Below the pieces are notes generated by a model that saw only the letters and a program-made list of their open reading frames with translations, did not search any database and was not told the DNA's origin. The position numbers and the translations under genes were made by a program. Shown piece after piece: positions 8,135 to 17,805 of a stretch of 64,000 bases of DNA. The DNA comes from Ignavibacteria bacterium UBA7675 (GTDB taxonomy: Bacteria > Bacteroidota > Ignavibacteria > Kapaibacteriales > UB7675). The number at the start of each line of letters is the position of its first letter. Positions within the stretch are counted from its first letter, which is position 1. The stretch covers positions 35,510 through 99,509 of the forward strand of contig DLHF01000033.1 of the NCBI GenBank assembly GCA_002483085.1, in the 5' to 3' direction.

Positions 8135-10561
8135 ATGGCATCGACAGTATTTCCTCCTGCTGTGCACTCCCGCCTAGTAGGTTTTTACGAAGGTATGCCT
8201 GTCCCTGACCGACTGTACACCGCCCTATCCGAGTATTTCCCTGGCGGTGTCATTGCCCTGCTCGACAGCGCTTTCCGCATCATGATGATTGGTGGCACAG
8301 AGCTGGCAGCCTACGATCTGCACCCGAGCCAACTCGTAAACAGCCTGGCAGAGGACATCCTGCCTCCCGAGCTCTACAGCACTGTAATTCCGCACTTTGC
8401 AAAGGCACTACACGGAGAAGCTGCGGAATTTGCGGTAAGCGTTTTCCCTAAAAATTACGCGGTGACAGCAACTCCGCTACACGACAGCGACGGCATCGTG
8501 CGCTCTATTCTGGTAGTAGCGATGAACCAGCCGGAGACTGTGGAGCAGCAGCCGTTGCAGGAAGTGGAAATGGCGGAAGACAAGCAACAGATGGGCGAAG
8601 AAGTATTTCGGCAGCAGGACGAGAAGGCGGCGGAAGACAAACTACAGATGGACGAGGAATCCTTTCAGCTTATCCTGCAGGCCACCAACGACGGCATATG
8701 GGACTGGAACCTGACGACCAACGCCCTTTTATTTAGCATTCGATGTGGAGAGATGCTCGGCTATTCTCCCGACGAACTCCCGAACACATTTAGCCAGTGG
8801 CTTTCCTTTGTCCATTCCGACGACCGGCAATCTGTGGTGACACTGCTACAGGCCCACTGCGAGAACGGCTCTCCATTCACCGGCATTATCAGAATGCTCC
8901 ACAAGGACGGGTCGATCCGGTGGATACTAAAGCGTGGTTTTTCGCTAAAAAACGACAGTGGCGTACCTTATCGCATGGTTGGGAGCTGCACCGACATGAC
9001 AGAAATAAGGCGCCATGAAGAACAGCACATCAGCAACGAGCGCCGATTTCGTTCGCTCATTCAGCATTCTTCCGACCTCACTGTTGTTCTCGACGAATCG
9101 GCCACAATAGCGTACCAGAACCCTGCTTTTACGCATATTTTTGGCATGGACGGCATGCCTGCCCAAGATTTTACAGCGCTGCTCCATCCAGACGATCTTT
9201 CCGCTTTCCACAAGCATTTTGAAGAAGTATTACAGACACACGGCCATCCACGGGTATTTGAAGGCCGCTACTGCTGTGCCAATGGCAACGAAATACGCCT
9301 GGAATCTGTGTGTACCAATCTGCTGCACGACTCCAGTGTACAAGGCATTATTATCAACTCGCGCGATGTTTCGGCACGAAAGCGCGCAGAGCAACAAACG
9401 CGAAACTTAAACTCCCTGCTGGTGGGCATCATCGAAAGCACGGGCACCAGCATTTACTCGCTCGACCGCGAACTTCGCTACACGGCGTTCAACAGCAGCC
9501 ATAAAGCTGCGATGAAACACATCCTGGATGCCGATATCGAGCTGGGCCATGCCTTTACCGAGTACACACCAGCAGCCCAGCCTGTAGACGCCATTACTAC
9601 AGCATTCCACGAAGCGCTATCCGGCGAGCGGCGTACAGTAAATATTAGCTATGGCAATGAGTCCAACCCAACCTTCAACGAAGTGCTGATCAATCCAATA
9701 ATCAATGATCGGCACGAAGTAACCGGCATAGCGGTATTTATAAACGACACAACCGATCGCCAGCTTGCCCAGCAGCAGATCCGCCGCGCCAACGAAGAAT
9801 TAGACACACGAGTGCGCGAGCGCACGACCGATCTCCAGCGGGCAATGGAACAGCTCAACGACGCTCTTTCCCAAGAAAAAGAGCTTAGCGAGCTCAAAAC
9901 CCGCTTTGTTTCGATGGTGTCCCACGAATTTCGCACACCACTTACAAGCATTTTGTCCAGCGTGGAAATACTCGAACGCTACCGGGACAGGCTCAACACC
10001 GAGCAGCAAACGCGCTTCTTCTACATGATTACCGAATCCGTGCGCCGCATGGGCAACCTGCTGAACGACGTAATTCTCTTAGGCAAGGCGGAATCAAACA
10101 ACATACACTTCAACCCCATACGATTGTTTCCAGACCAGTACTGCCGCGAACTGCTGGAAGAGCTCCAGAACACGCTGCTGAAGAACCGCGTAGTGGACTG
10201 CATTGTGGAAGGGGCTATGCGGGAAGTTCTTGTAGATCCGCAACTGCTTCGTTATATTCTCACCAATCTTCTTTCAAATGCTGCGAAATACTCTCCCGAG
10301 CAGGAGCCGATTTCCTTGTCAGTGGCGCTCGGCGAACGCTCCATCACATTTCGGGTAGCAGATCGCGGCATTGGAATTGCCCCAGAGGATCTAAGACATA
10401 TTTATGAACCATTCTTCAGGTCTGAACAGGTAGAAACAATTCCTGGAACAGGGCTGGGGCTCTCTATCGTAAAGCAAGGCGTAGCACGTCACGGAGGCAC
10501 AGTAGAGGTGGAGACCAACGACAAAGACGGAACGACCTTTACCGTCAGGCTCCCCGTATGA
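8135..10561 (+). CDS. Cytosolic multi-PAS sensor histidine kinase
   Basis: Soluble sensor kinase of 808 residues with no membrane segment. Four PAS-like modules precede the kinase: about 20-130, 175-295 (PAS_3 type, ending with MVGSCTDMTEIRRHEE), 300-420 (ending IINSRDVSARKRAEQ) and 425-550 (ending AVFINDTTDR). A coiled coil leads to HisKA with the phospho-acceptor in SMVSHEFRTPLTSIL (His597), then an ATPase domain with NLLSNAAKYSP, DRGIGI and GTGLGLSIVKQG. An acidic linker at about 146-177 contains a 19-residue direct duplication (AEDKQQMGEEVF / AEDKLQMDEESF). The catalytic core closely matches the kinase at 12909-14474, pointing to paralogy. No cognate regulator is next to it. Confidence 0.93.
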   Translation: MASTVFPPAVHSRLVGFYEGMPVPDRLYTALSEYFPGGVIALLDSAFRIMMIGGTELAAYDLHPSQLVNSLAEDILPPELYSTVIPHFAKALHGEAAEFAVSVFPKNYAVTATPLHDSDGIVRSILVVAMNQPETVEQQPLQEVEMAEDKQQMGEEVFRQQDEKAAEDKLQMDEESFQLILQATNDGIWDWNLTTNALLFSIRCGEMLGYSPDELPNTFSQWLSFVHSDDRQSVVTLLQAHCENGSPFTGIIRMLHKDGSIRWILKRGFSLKNDSGVPYRMVGSCTDMTEIRRHEEQHISNERRFRSLIQHSSDLTVVLDESATIAYQNPAFTHIFGMDGMPAQDFTALLHPDDLSAFHKHFEEVLQTHGHPRVFEGRYCCANGNEIRLESVCTNLLHDSSVQGIIINSRDVSARKRAEQQTRNLNSLLVGIIESTGTSIYSLDRELRYTAFNSSHKAAMKHILDADIELGHAFTEYTPAAQPVDAITTAFHEALSGERRTVNISYGNESNPTFNEVLINPIINDRHEVTGIAVFINDTTDRQLAQQQIRRANEELDTRVRERTTDLQRAMEQLNDALSQEKELSELKTRFVSMVSHEFRTPLTSILSSVEILERYRDRLNTEQQTRFFYMITESVRRMGNLLNDVILLGKAESNNIHFNPIRLFPDQYCRELLEELQNTLLKNRVVDCIVEGAMREVLVDPQLLRYILTNLLSNAAKYSPEQEPISLSVALGERSITFRVADRGIGIAPEDLRHIYEPFFRSEQVETIPGTGLGLSIVKQGVARHGGTVEVETNDKDGTTFTVRLPV

Positions 10562-10674
10562 GCGTAGTAGGTTTCACCTAACAAGACAAGCCTTTTTTTG
10601 GCCTCCTGTTTTCCTGATTCTGGCCGATGTTCCTGTATGGAACAAATGATTAGGGGACCATCAGGGAATTCGAT

Positions 10675-12456
10675 ATGTCAAAGCAGAAAGCGTTTTCCCG
10701 GCGCGAAGTCATCGCTGTAGCATGTGCTATAGGTTTGGCTTATGCTATTGTAGCATGCCTATGGATAGCTTTCTCCGATTTGCTCCTCGTGTGGATGTTC
10801 CCTAATGCGAATATGAAAACAATGGTTTTTCTTCAAACCTTAAAGGGTTGGGGATTTGTCATTGTTACAGGTATGCTTTTCACCTTCATCCTCTATCGCA
10901 AGCTCATGGAAATTGGACGAACACAACAAAGCCTACAAGAGCACATGGAAAGCTATCGGATGTTGTTTGCATACAACCCAGAGCCTATGTGGATATACGA
11001 CCCCGTCACCCTGCATTTTGTAGAAGTAAATGAAGCTGCAATCCGTACCTATGGCTACACACGCACGGAATTGCTCTCTATGCACGTCGCGGACATCTGC
11101 TTGCCGGAAGACGTGCAAAGCGCCCCCCTTTCATCCAAAACAATTGCCGATCCTCGGATAGAAAGAATTGAGCGCCATCTCTGGAAAGATAGGTCTGTGC
11201 GAAATGTATCCACCATATCAACCAATATCCTGTTTCTTGGGCAAAAGCTCTGCCTCACGCTGGCAAACGACGTTACCGAAAAATACCTCGCGGAAGAAGA
11301 GCTGCGTAGAAGCGAGTGTAAATTTCGCGATGTTCTCAACAACTCGATTGATGTTATCTACGAGCTGGATTCCGAAACGGGAAAGTACAATTACGTCAGT
11401 CCATCGGCAGTAAAGCTACTACTGGTCTCGCCCGACGAACTCATGCAGTACGGCACACAGCGGCTGTTCGACCGCATACGCGACGACGACCGGCAGCTTG
11501 CAGAGCAACACATCCAGAAACTGATGGATCCTGCTTACGAGGAACAAACAGCGCTATCGGTGGAATACAGACTCGAATCCCCCGGCGAAGAATGCTGGGT
11601 ACGCGAAACATCCACTGTTGTAAGTGATAGATCTGGCAATACCAAAGTAATTGTGGGAAGTATACGCGATGTTACAGCGCAAAAACGGAATGAAAAGGCC
11701 ATCAGCGAACTGAACGAAGAACTCGAACTTCGGGTGCAGGAACGCACGAACCAGCTCAAAGCAATGAATGGCGAGCTGGAAGCAATGAACAGTGAACTCG
11801 AAGCATTTTCGTACTCAGTTTCCCACGACTTACAAGCTCCATTGCGTAGTATTGGCGGATTTAGCAAAATTCTCGTAGAGGACTATAAAGACAGGCTCGA
11901 CGAGCGCGGCACCGATTACTTAGAGCGTATCCAATCCGGGGGACGACGCATGGGCCTGCTGATCAATGCTCTGCTCGATCTTTCGCATGTTACCCGTTCG
12001 GCACTGCACCGAACCAACATCGACATTAGCAGCATGGCAACAGCAATTATCGAAGATTTGCGTGCGCTACAACCACAGCGCAGAGTACAGTTTCACACTC
12101 AGCCGGGCATATTAATATCAGCAGATGCGGGCATGATACGGATTGTTATGGAGAACCTTATCAACAATGCTTGGAAATTTACAGCTCCGCGCGAAGAAAC
12201 AAGGATAGAGCTTTTTTCATTAACCGAAGACAATCGCACAGTGTACGGTATTCGCGACAATGGTGTCGGATTTGACATGGATTATGCAGGTAAATTGTTT
12301 ACCCCTTTTCAGCGCCTGCATGCGGCTAATGACTTTGAGGGAACCGGAATTGGTCTTGCAACCGTTCGGCGTATTATCAACCGGCATGGGGGCAAAATAT
12401 GGGCTGTCAGTGCCGTGGATCTCGGTGCAACTTTTTACTTTACCCTTTCTGTGTAG
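10675..12456 (+). CDS. Membrane PAS sensor histidine kinase
   Basis: Sensor kinase of 593 residues. Two N-terminal membrane helices (about 12-34, VIAVACAIGLAYAIVACLWI, and 55-74) flank a short outer loop with the ALWIxFSDxLL-like phrase common in this kinase group. Two PAS modules follow (about 90-215 and 220-340; the second ends VGSIRDVTAQKRNEK). A long coiled coil contains the repeat AMNGELEAMNSELEA. HisKA has its histidine in YSVSHDLQAPLRSIGGF (His384), a phytochrome-like variant usually paired with Rcp1-type receivers. ATPase motifs are NLINNAWKFT, DNGVGFD and GTGIGLATVRRI. The next gene, 8 bases downstream, is a decayed Rcp1-like receiver, presumably its former partner. Confidence 0.93.
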   Translation: MSKQKAFSRREVIAVACAIGLAYAIVACLWIAFSDLLLVWMFPNANMKTMVFLQTLKGWGFVIVTGMLFTFILYRKLMEIGRTQQSLQEHMESYRMLFAYNPEPMWIYDPVTLHFVEVNEAAIRTYGYTRTELLSMHVADICLPEDVQSAPLSSKTIADPRIERIERHLWKDRSVRNVSTISTNILFLGQKLCLTLANDVTEKYLAEEELRRSECKFRDVLNNSIDVIYELDSETGKYNYVSPSAVKLLLVSPDELMQYGTQRLFDRIRDDDRQLAEQHIQKLMDPAYEEQTALSVEYRLESPGEECWVRETSTVVSDRSGNTKVIVGSIRDVTAQKRNEKAISELNEELELRVQERTNQLKAMNGELEAMNSELEAFSYSVSHDLQAPLRSIGGFSKILVEDYKDRLDERGTDYLERIQSGGRRMGLLINALLDLSHVTRSALHRTNIDISSMATAIIEDLRALQPQRRVQFHTQPGILISADAGMIRIVMENLINNAWKFTAPREETRIELFSLTEDNRTVYGIRDNGVGFDMDYAGKLFTPFQRLHAANDFEGTGIGLATVRRIINRHGGKIWAVSAVDLGATFYFTLSV

Positions 12457-12464
12457 GTATCTAT

Positions 12465-12908
12465 ATGAAGCAACGCACACTTCTTCTTGTAGAAAATCAT
12501 CCGGTCGATAAAGCATTTGCGAAACAGGCTATGAGCCGGAGTCCCCCCGACGGCAGGGTACCAGTGGTACAAAATAAAGCCGACGTTATTGATCTTTTGT
12601 CGGAAATGAAACCGGATGGAGCTCGCGATAGAAGCGCCCTTCTTACAAATGTGTTTCCGGACATCGACCCGCCCAAGATGCATAGGACAGGAGTGCCCCG
12701 CAGGCCACAGACTGCGAAGCACAGATACGGTATGCCTACTGAACGCTCATCGTACACAGAAGGCTGTATTATTACGGACTATCGACCCGGTGCTACCATC
12801 TTTAACACCGAATTGATAGACCACAGGGACTTTATTAAAACCATGATATATCTGGGAAGTTACCGGCTTATTCTAAACGAACCTTTGCCGGAGATAGGGA
12901 GAAATTGA
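12465..12908 (+). CDS. Degenerate Rcp1-like response-regulator receiver, phosphorylation residues lost
   Basis: Protein of 147 residues; ATG at 12465 gives MKQRTLLLVENHPVD, which aligns with the receiver start ILLVEDNPxD. The C-terminal YRLILNEPLP matches the WLLLNEPPP ending of Rcp1-type single-domain receivers that serve phytochrome-like kinases. The acidic pair is ENH rather than EDN, the site expected to carry the phospho-accepting aspartate (LLDLNLP) reads LLTNVFP, and the KP motif is replaced by ELIDHRDF. The middle of the domain (PPKMHRTGVPRRPQTAKHRYG) is scarcely receiver-like. It is sandwiched between two kinases on the same strand. Either a pseudo-receiver or a decaying gene whose frame has survived; I favour decay or neofunctionalisation over an active regulator. 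Confidence 0.7.
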   Translation: MKQRTLLLVENHPVDKAFAKQAMSRSPPDGRVPVVQNKADVIDLLSEMKPDGARDRSALLTNVFPDIDPPKMHRTGVPRRPQTAKHRYGMPTERSSYTEGCIITDYRPGATIFNTELIDHRDFIKTMIYLGSYRLILNEPLPEIGRN

Positions 12909-14474
12909 ATGAAGAAAACACTTCGGCTTCTGATCGTAGAGGATTCGCTCGACGATACGCTGCTGATTTGCGACCAGATACAACGCGCAGACTACGATGT
13001 ACGCTATACCCGCGTAGAAACCGAACGGGAACTAATCACGCAGCTTACTGACTGCATATGGGATGTTATTCTTTCCGACAACACACTCCCATCATTCAAT
13101 GCTTTTGCTGCACTGGATGTCCTAAAAGAAACCGGATTAGATATACCGTTCATTATAGTATCGGGCAGCATCGGCGAGGAAATAGCAGTACGAGCGATGA
13201 AAGCAGGAGCGCACGACTATATTATGAAGAATAATCTGCCTCGGCTTGTTCCAGCTATCGAGCGTGAAATACGCGACGCAGGTATCAGAAGCGACCGCAG
13301 GCAAACAATAGAAGCGCTCCGCAAAAGCGAAGAACAGTATCGCCGTATTGTCAATACTTCGCAAGAGGGCATCTTAATTCTCGATAATATGGCAAATATC
13401 ACATTTGCTAACCAGCGTGTACAGGCAATGCTGCAATACAACGAAAGCGAGCTGATCGGACGCTCTATCTACGCTTTTGTTGAACGCTCCTCGCGCGAGG
13501 AAGCGACGGCATACTTTGCACGTACTATACGCGGCGATCACGTCAACTTCGACATGCAGTTTGTACGGCACGACGGATCAGCTCTCTGGACACTCCTCTC
13601 CGCTTCCTCGCTTGCCGGCGAAAACGGTGGTGCACTTTGCATGATTACCGACATTACCGAGCGTAAAATGGCCGAACAAGCTTTAGCAGCAGCCTACGAC
13701 GATCTCGAAGAGCGCATTCAGGACCGCACAGCCGATCTCCAGTATGCGCTCGAACAACTGCACAGTGCTTTGGAACGGGAAAAGGAGCTCAATGAACTCA
13801 AAACACGCTTTGTCTCGATGGTGTCCCATGAATTCCGCACTCCGCTTACAAGTATTCTCTCCAGCACTGAAATTATGAGCCGCTATCGCGACCGGCTCGA
13901 ACCCGAGCGGCAGGAACGCCTCCTGCATGTTATCGGGGAATCGGTTCAGCACATGATCGATCTGTTAGAAGATATTCTCGTGTTTGGGAGAGCCGAAGCC
14001 AGCAAGCTACAGTTCGAGCCTGTGCCTATCGACCCCGGCATGCTCTGCCGGGAAATTGTAGAGGAAGTGTCGTCTGGCACCAACGAAGGTCATACAATCC
14101 GGTTCAGCTCCCAACCGCCGCCCGGCCAAGTGTTTATCGATGTTAAACTCATGCGCCAAATCCTTACTAACCTGCTTACAAATGCTGTCAAGTATTCTCC
14201 CGATGGCAGCGCTATCGATTGCTCGCTGCGCTTCAAAGAACGAGAATTGATCGTTTCTGTAAGCGATAAGGGCATCGGCATGTCGCGCGAGGATATGGAT
14301 CATCTGTACGAGCCGTTTTACCGCGCCCGCTCGGTCGATACTATACCGGGCACGGGGTTAGGGCTCGCCATCGTAAAGCAGAGCGTAGATAGGCACGGTG
14401 GCACGATTGATGTAGAGAGCGAACTCGGCAAGGGCACAACTTTTACCGTCGTGCTGCCTACGCGAAAGAAATAA
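12909..14474 (+). CDS. Receiver-PAS hybrid histidine kinase
   Basis: Protein of 521 residues with an N-terminal receiver (1-120) that keeps all key residues: IVEDSLDD, phospho-acceptor Asp57 in LSDNTLP, IIVSGS, and the lysine of YIMKNN. A PAS module spans about 140-260 (ending CMITDITERK), then a coiled coil and HisKA with SMVSHEFRTPLTSIL (His307), then an ATPase with NLLTNAVKYSP, DKGIGM and GTGLGLAIVKQS. The receiver-first layout is typical of kinases modulated by an upstream phosphodonor. It follows the decayed receiver gene directly (stop and start codons adjacent), suggesting one transcript from 10675 to 14474. Its HisKA/ATPase half closely resembles that of the kinase at 8135-10561. Confidence 0.94.
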   Translation: MKKTLRLLIVEDSLDDTLLICDQIQRADYDVRYTRVETERELITQLTDCIWDVILSDNTLPSFNAFAALDVLKETGLDIPFIIVSGSIGEEIAVRAMKAGAHDYIMKNNLPRLVPAIEREIRDAGIRSDRRQTIEALRKSEEQYRRIVNTSQEGILILDNMANITFANQRVQAMLQYNESELIGRSIYAFVERSSREEATAYFARTIRGDHVNFDMQFVRHDGSALWTLLSASSLAGENGGALCMITDITERKMAEQALAAAYDDLEERIQDRTADLQYALEQLHSALEREKELNELKTRFVSMVSHEFRTPLTSILSSTEIMSRYRDRLEPERQERLLHVIGESVQHMIDLLEDILVFGRAEASKLQFEPVPIDPGMLCREIVEEVSSGTNEGHTIRFSSQPPPGQVFIDVKLMRQILTNLLTNAVKYSPDGSAIDCSLRFKERELIVSVSDKGIGMSREDMDHLYEPFYRARSVDTIPGTGLGLAIVKQSVDRHGGTIDVESELGKGTTFTVVLPTRKK

Positions 14475-14534
14475 AATACAAGCATCTGTAGTTCGTGTTC
14501 AGGCTTCCGGTGTTCAACTCTTATTCGTATATGT

Positions 14535-15119
14535 ATGGCTATTCATCGCGTTTGTGTGTACTGTGCATCGAGCGACAAGTGCAGCCCAGTGTATTTAGAA
14601 GCAGCAGAGCAGCTCGGCAGGCTCTTGGCTCGCGCTGGAAAAACAGTAGTCTATGGCGGCGGGATGGCCGGGCTAATGGGGCGATTAGCCCAAGGAGCAC
14701 TGGCGGAAAACGGTAATGTAGTGGGTATTATTCCCCGGTTTATGCAAACATTAGAATGGGGCCACGGAGGTATTACCGAGCTGCACGAAGTAGACAACAT
14801 GCACCAACGCAAGCTGCGAATGATGCAGGAGTCCGAAGGCATTGTAGCGCTGCCCGGCGGTACAGGTACTCTCGAAGAACTATTAGAAGCAATTACCTGG
14901 AAACGCCTCGGATTAGTGACATCGCCCATAGTGATAGTGAACCAAAGCGGCTATTACGATCCACTGGTCGATATGCTCGACCGCACTATCGACGAGCACT
15001 TCATGCGGCGGGAACACCGCGCAATGTGGAGCTTTGTAAGCACAGTAGAAGAAGTCATCGACGCATTGGATAATGCCCCACCTTGGAGCGAAGAAGCGCG
15101 GGCATTCGCCGTAGTATAA
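14535..15119 (+). CDS. LOG-family (TIGR00730) nucleotide phosphoribohydrolase
   Basis: Rossmann-fold protein of 194 residues. The LOG family cleaves nucleoside 5'-monophosphates (cytokinin riboside monophosphates, or AMP in bacteria) to base plus ribose 5-phosphate. Diagnostic motifs are present: YGGGMAGLMG at about 40-49, the arginine-containing MHQRK at 89-93 (Arg92), and the phosphate/glutamate loop PGGTGTLEE at 107-115. Length is normal for the family. It stands alone downstream of the kinase cluster, before tRNA-Phe. The true bacterial substrate cannot be read from sequence. Confidence 0.92.
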   Translation: MAIHRVCVYCASSDKCSPVYLEAAEQLGRLLARAGKTVVYGGGMAGLMGRLAQGALAENGNVVGIIPRFMQTLEWGHGGITELHEVDNMHQRKLRMMQESEGIVALPGGTGTLEELLEAITWKRLGLVTSPIVIVNQSGYYDPLVDMLDRTIDEHFMRREHRAMWSFVSTVEEVIDALDNAPPWSEEARAFAVV

Positions 15120-15274
15120 GTACACAGCAAGCTGCAACTCTCCAACGACTCTACAAACAGGCTATTACAGAGCTATGAACGACCCAAAAGAGAAAAATTC
15201 GGGCTATTTTTCATGCAACAGCGAAATTTTCTTTGCAATCACAGCGCACGAGACTTATATTTGTAGTCTCTTTT

Positions 15275-15347
15275 GGGCAGGTAGCTCAGTTGGTAGAGCA
15301 AAGGACTGAAAATCCTTGTGTCGGGGGTTCAATTCCCTCCCTGCCCA
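15275..15347 (+). tRNA. tRNA-Phe (GAA)
   Basis: Cloverleaf of 73 bases: acceptor GGGCAGG pairs with CCTGCCC, the D arm contains GCTCAGTTGGTAGAGC, and the anticodon stem AAGGA/TCCTT encloses CTGAAAA giving anticodon GAA. The T arm contains GGTTCAATTCC. The 3' CCA is not encoded. An AT-rich restriction-modification pair lies just beyond its 3' end. Confidence 0.97.
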
Positions 15348-15356
15348 CACCTAAAA

Positions 15357-15406
15357 GACAACAGCCCTTGTAAATCAACAGTTTACAGGGGTTGTTTCGT
15401 TTTTAC
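15357..15406 (+). terminator. Rho-independent terminator after tRNA-Phe
   Basis: Inverted repeat AACAGCCCTTGTAAA / TTTACAGGGGTTGTT (15 pairs with G-T wobbles) around a short loop, followed by TTTCGTTTTT. Confidence 0.85.
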
Positions 15407-15438
15407 ATACATATTACATACACTTTTGGAGTTTTCGC

Positions 15439-16534
15439 TCACTCCTCATCATTGTAATTGAATTCTACCTTACTTTGGAGCATAATCTCTTCCATCACTT
15501 CTGACAATCGCCCAGAGTCTACAATATCATTGAAATAGTTTATAAGATCAACCACATTAATAACTTCCTCAACAGCCTCCATATAAGCATCGACCACAGC
15601 TTCAATCTTATATTTCGCCTCCGCTTGCGCTCGTATTATTGCAAGAATTTGATCTTCGCTCTCTGTGGATTTTACAACAAAGGTTATAGGAAATCTTTGC
15701 ACCTTGTCGATATCTAAGAAAAACTTACTGACATCAACAGTCTCGGTAACTTGAAAAAAGCGGCCAAGAGGCTGCATTACAAAATCAATTCCACCATCAT
15801 TGGCATTTGTACGACCTGTCTTATAAAGAATGAGAGTTTCTTCGGCTACAGAATCTCTTGATGCTCCTATCCAAATAGTTTCCTTTCCGTACTTTGCTTT
15901 AAGATTTGACAAATTCAATTGCTTGGTTTGGACCTTTAATACCAAGCTCAATAAATTGTTGGCAGCTATTAAGAAAGCTTGTAAAAGCGGCCTGTTTGGC
16001 AGACACATAGGAATCAATGATCTCAATAATTGTAGGAGCAATATTATACAGATGGTCTGTGCCATCTGTATGCCGTATTTGTATCAGCAATAAGTCTTCC
16101 TGAATCCAATATCTTTGCTTTTCCACATCTCGAACTATCGGCGGTTTACCGACAGTAGGATAGAATTTTCTAAATTCATCATTAAGCCGGGAATTCAAAG
16201 CATGGTTCTGGAGCTTTGCGCCAAAGGGAAGTTCACGCTGCCGTTTGAACAGCTCTGAAAATCTCGCACCTTCATACTTAGCATAGGGAACCCCTGCCTC
16301 ACCATTGTAGAACCCCTTTTCAATATAATCTTCTACTACAACGTATAGAGCAAAATGATTAGCAAACGCACCACGAGCCTTTGACCCACGATTCGCAGCT
16401 TTTGTCTTACTATTTAGATACCCAAGAAGTGGGCTTGAGACAAAAACATCTTCGGCATACTCCCCATAGTGTCGCATTAGAATATTGAGAATAACAGTAG
16501 AGAACTCATGATAAGCAATTTCATACTTAGGCAC
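15439..16534 (-). pseudogene. Type II restriction endonuclease, frameshifted
   Basis: Presumed endonuclease partner of the adjacent methyltransferase. The GTG at 16534 is chosen because GGGGAGG lies just upstream (within the methyltransferase end) and the coding sequence overlaps that gene by 8 bases. The first frame (16534 to about 15905, some 211 residues) ends in stop at 15899. An overlapping frame continues for about 155 residues to 15439 without a good start of its own; one extra base near 15900-15930 would explain it. The second part holds a plausible PD-(D/E)xK-type core (DGGIDFVMQPLGRFFQVTE), so the break separates the catalytic region. It could be a real inactivation, a sequencing error or, less likely, recoding. 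AT-rich compared with flanks. Family assignment rests on context and the core-like segment. Confidence 0.68.
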
Positions 16535-17507
16535 TGAACAACCTCCCCTGTTGATTTTTTCGGCTCTCTTCACGCATCCCATTTTTATTATTGCGAATGT
16601 AAGTCTTATCCAGAGGTAATAGCTCTTCACCTTTAAACTGCTTAGTAATCCCTAATCTTCGCAAACCAACCTTCACATACTCTAATTGCATCTCGATACC
16701 AATTGAAAAACGTCCTAATTTTTTAGCTACTGCACAAGTTGTAAAAGTTCCTGCAAATGGGTCAAGCACCTGATCACCTTTATTGGTGCTGGCTCTAATA
16801 ATGCGCTCTAATAGAGCTTCCGGCTTCTGTGTAGGATGATTCTCATATTCAGACATCCTATAGCGCACACGAGGGAAGTACCACACATTACCGGGTACTT
16901 TGGTGCTCTTGTAAGGCGTGGGCTCTTTCTTTCGATAATCAATAAGTTTACGTTTCGCTCCAGTTTTAGCTTCAACTTCAATATCTGAAGCATTAAATAC
17001 GTAGTCTCGTGGATTCTTTACACAGAATAGAATTGGCTCATAGAGAGAACCAAACAGCTTTTTTGCCTGTACACCTGAACTGTCATAATGCCACATAACA
17101 CGAGACATAATTGTCAATCGCTCTCGTAACCAAAGATCAATATAAGGCATGGCCTGCGTACTAGTCATAACATATAGGCTACCAGTAGGTTTAAGTTTTT
17201 GAATACAGAGTCCCAGCCACTGATAACACCATTCTGCATATTTAATGTCCGATGGCCAAGCATCTTTGAACTCTCCAAATTTCTTTCCAATATTATAAGG
17301 AGGATCTGCAAAAATTAAATCAACAGATTCATTGTCAATAGCTCTTAGTACCTCCAAACAGTCACCTTGATAGATGGTCGCACTGTTCGACGTGTATTTC
17401 TCAAAACTTTCCATAAACTCATAGCCTCGTTTCTTTAAAGAAATAGAGTGTGGTAGTGAATTATATATTTCCCTTCTTCTATCACTCTTATTGTCCTCTA
17501 ATAACAA
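16527..17507 (-). CDS. YhdJ-like adenine-N6 DNA methyltransferase
   Basis: SAM-dependent adenine methyltransferase of 326 residues in the beta order: DPPY (68-71, in DLIFADPPYNIGKKF) precedes the SAM-binding DPFAGTFTT. It resembles E. coli YhdJ along its length (WHYDSSGVQAKKLFGS, EAKTGAKRKLIDYRK, YENHPTQKPEALL), which methylates ATGCAT; the target here is therefore probably ATGCAT or related (inference). The TTG at 17507 has a strong GGAGGT five bases upstream; an ATG at 17414 (295 residues) is the alternative and matches the conserved start better. All catalytic motifs are intact, whereas the overlapping endonuclease is broken, so it may now act as an orphan methylase. AT-rich and probably acquired. 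Confidence 0.92.
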   Translation of the reverse strand: MLLEDNKSDRRREIYNSLPHSISLKKRGYEFMESFEKYTSNSATIYQGDCLEVLRAIDNESVDLIFADPPYNIGKKFGEFKDAWPSDIKYAEWCYQWLGLCIQKLKPTGSLYVMTSTQAMPYIDLWLRERLTIMSRVMWHYDSSGVQAKKLFGSLYEPILFCVKNPRDYVFNASDIEVEAKTGAKRKLIDYRKKEPTPYKSTKVPGNVWYFPRVRYRMSEYENHPTQKPEALLERIIRASTNKGDQVLDPFAGTFTTCAVAKKLGRFSIGIEMQLEYVKVGLRRLGITKQFKGEELLPLDKTYIRNNKNGMREESRKNQQGRLFSA

Positions 17508-17805
17508 TTCCCACCTCCCTCCGTCAGCACCTTTTCAGTAGTCAGCGACCTTACCTCTTCCGTACTCTATTGCGAAGGTTGTGGGCTGCGTTTTCACTAT
17601 CGCCGAATACAGCTTTGGCTATGCCAGTAATATTGAGATAGAAGGAAGTCAGTTATGCAAAGTACGGAATCTATGCCAGCAGCCCAAAGCATTAGTATGA
17701 TGCTAATACTAATAGAAGTCTACAGTTGTATCGTTGTTTAGGGCGCAATAGGCTCTGTGGGTGGGATGGTAATGGTATGTATGGTCATGGCCTTACATCT
17801 GTGGC
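17508..17805. other. Gap without gene between methyltransferase and lipoprotein genes
   Basis: I see no coding sequence here. The part next to the methyltransferase holds its ribosome-binding site (about 17511-17522, read on the minus strand). The rest contains short direct repeats (ATTAGTATGATGCTAATACT around 17692) and no recognised element. Confidence 0.5.
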
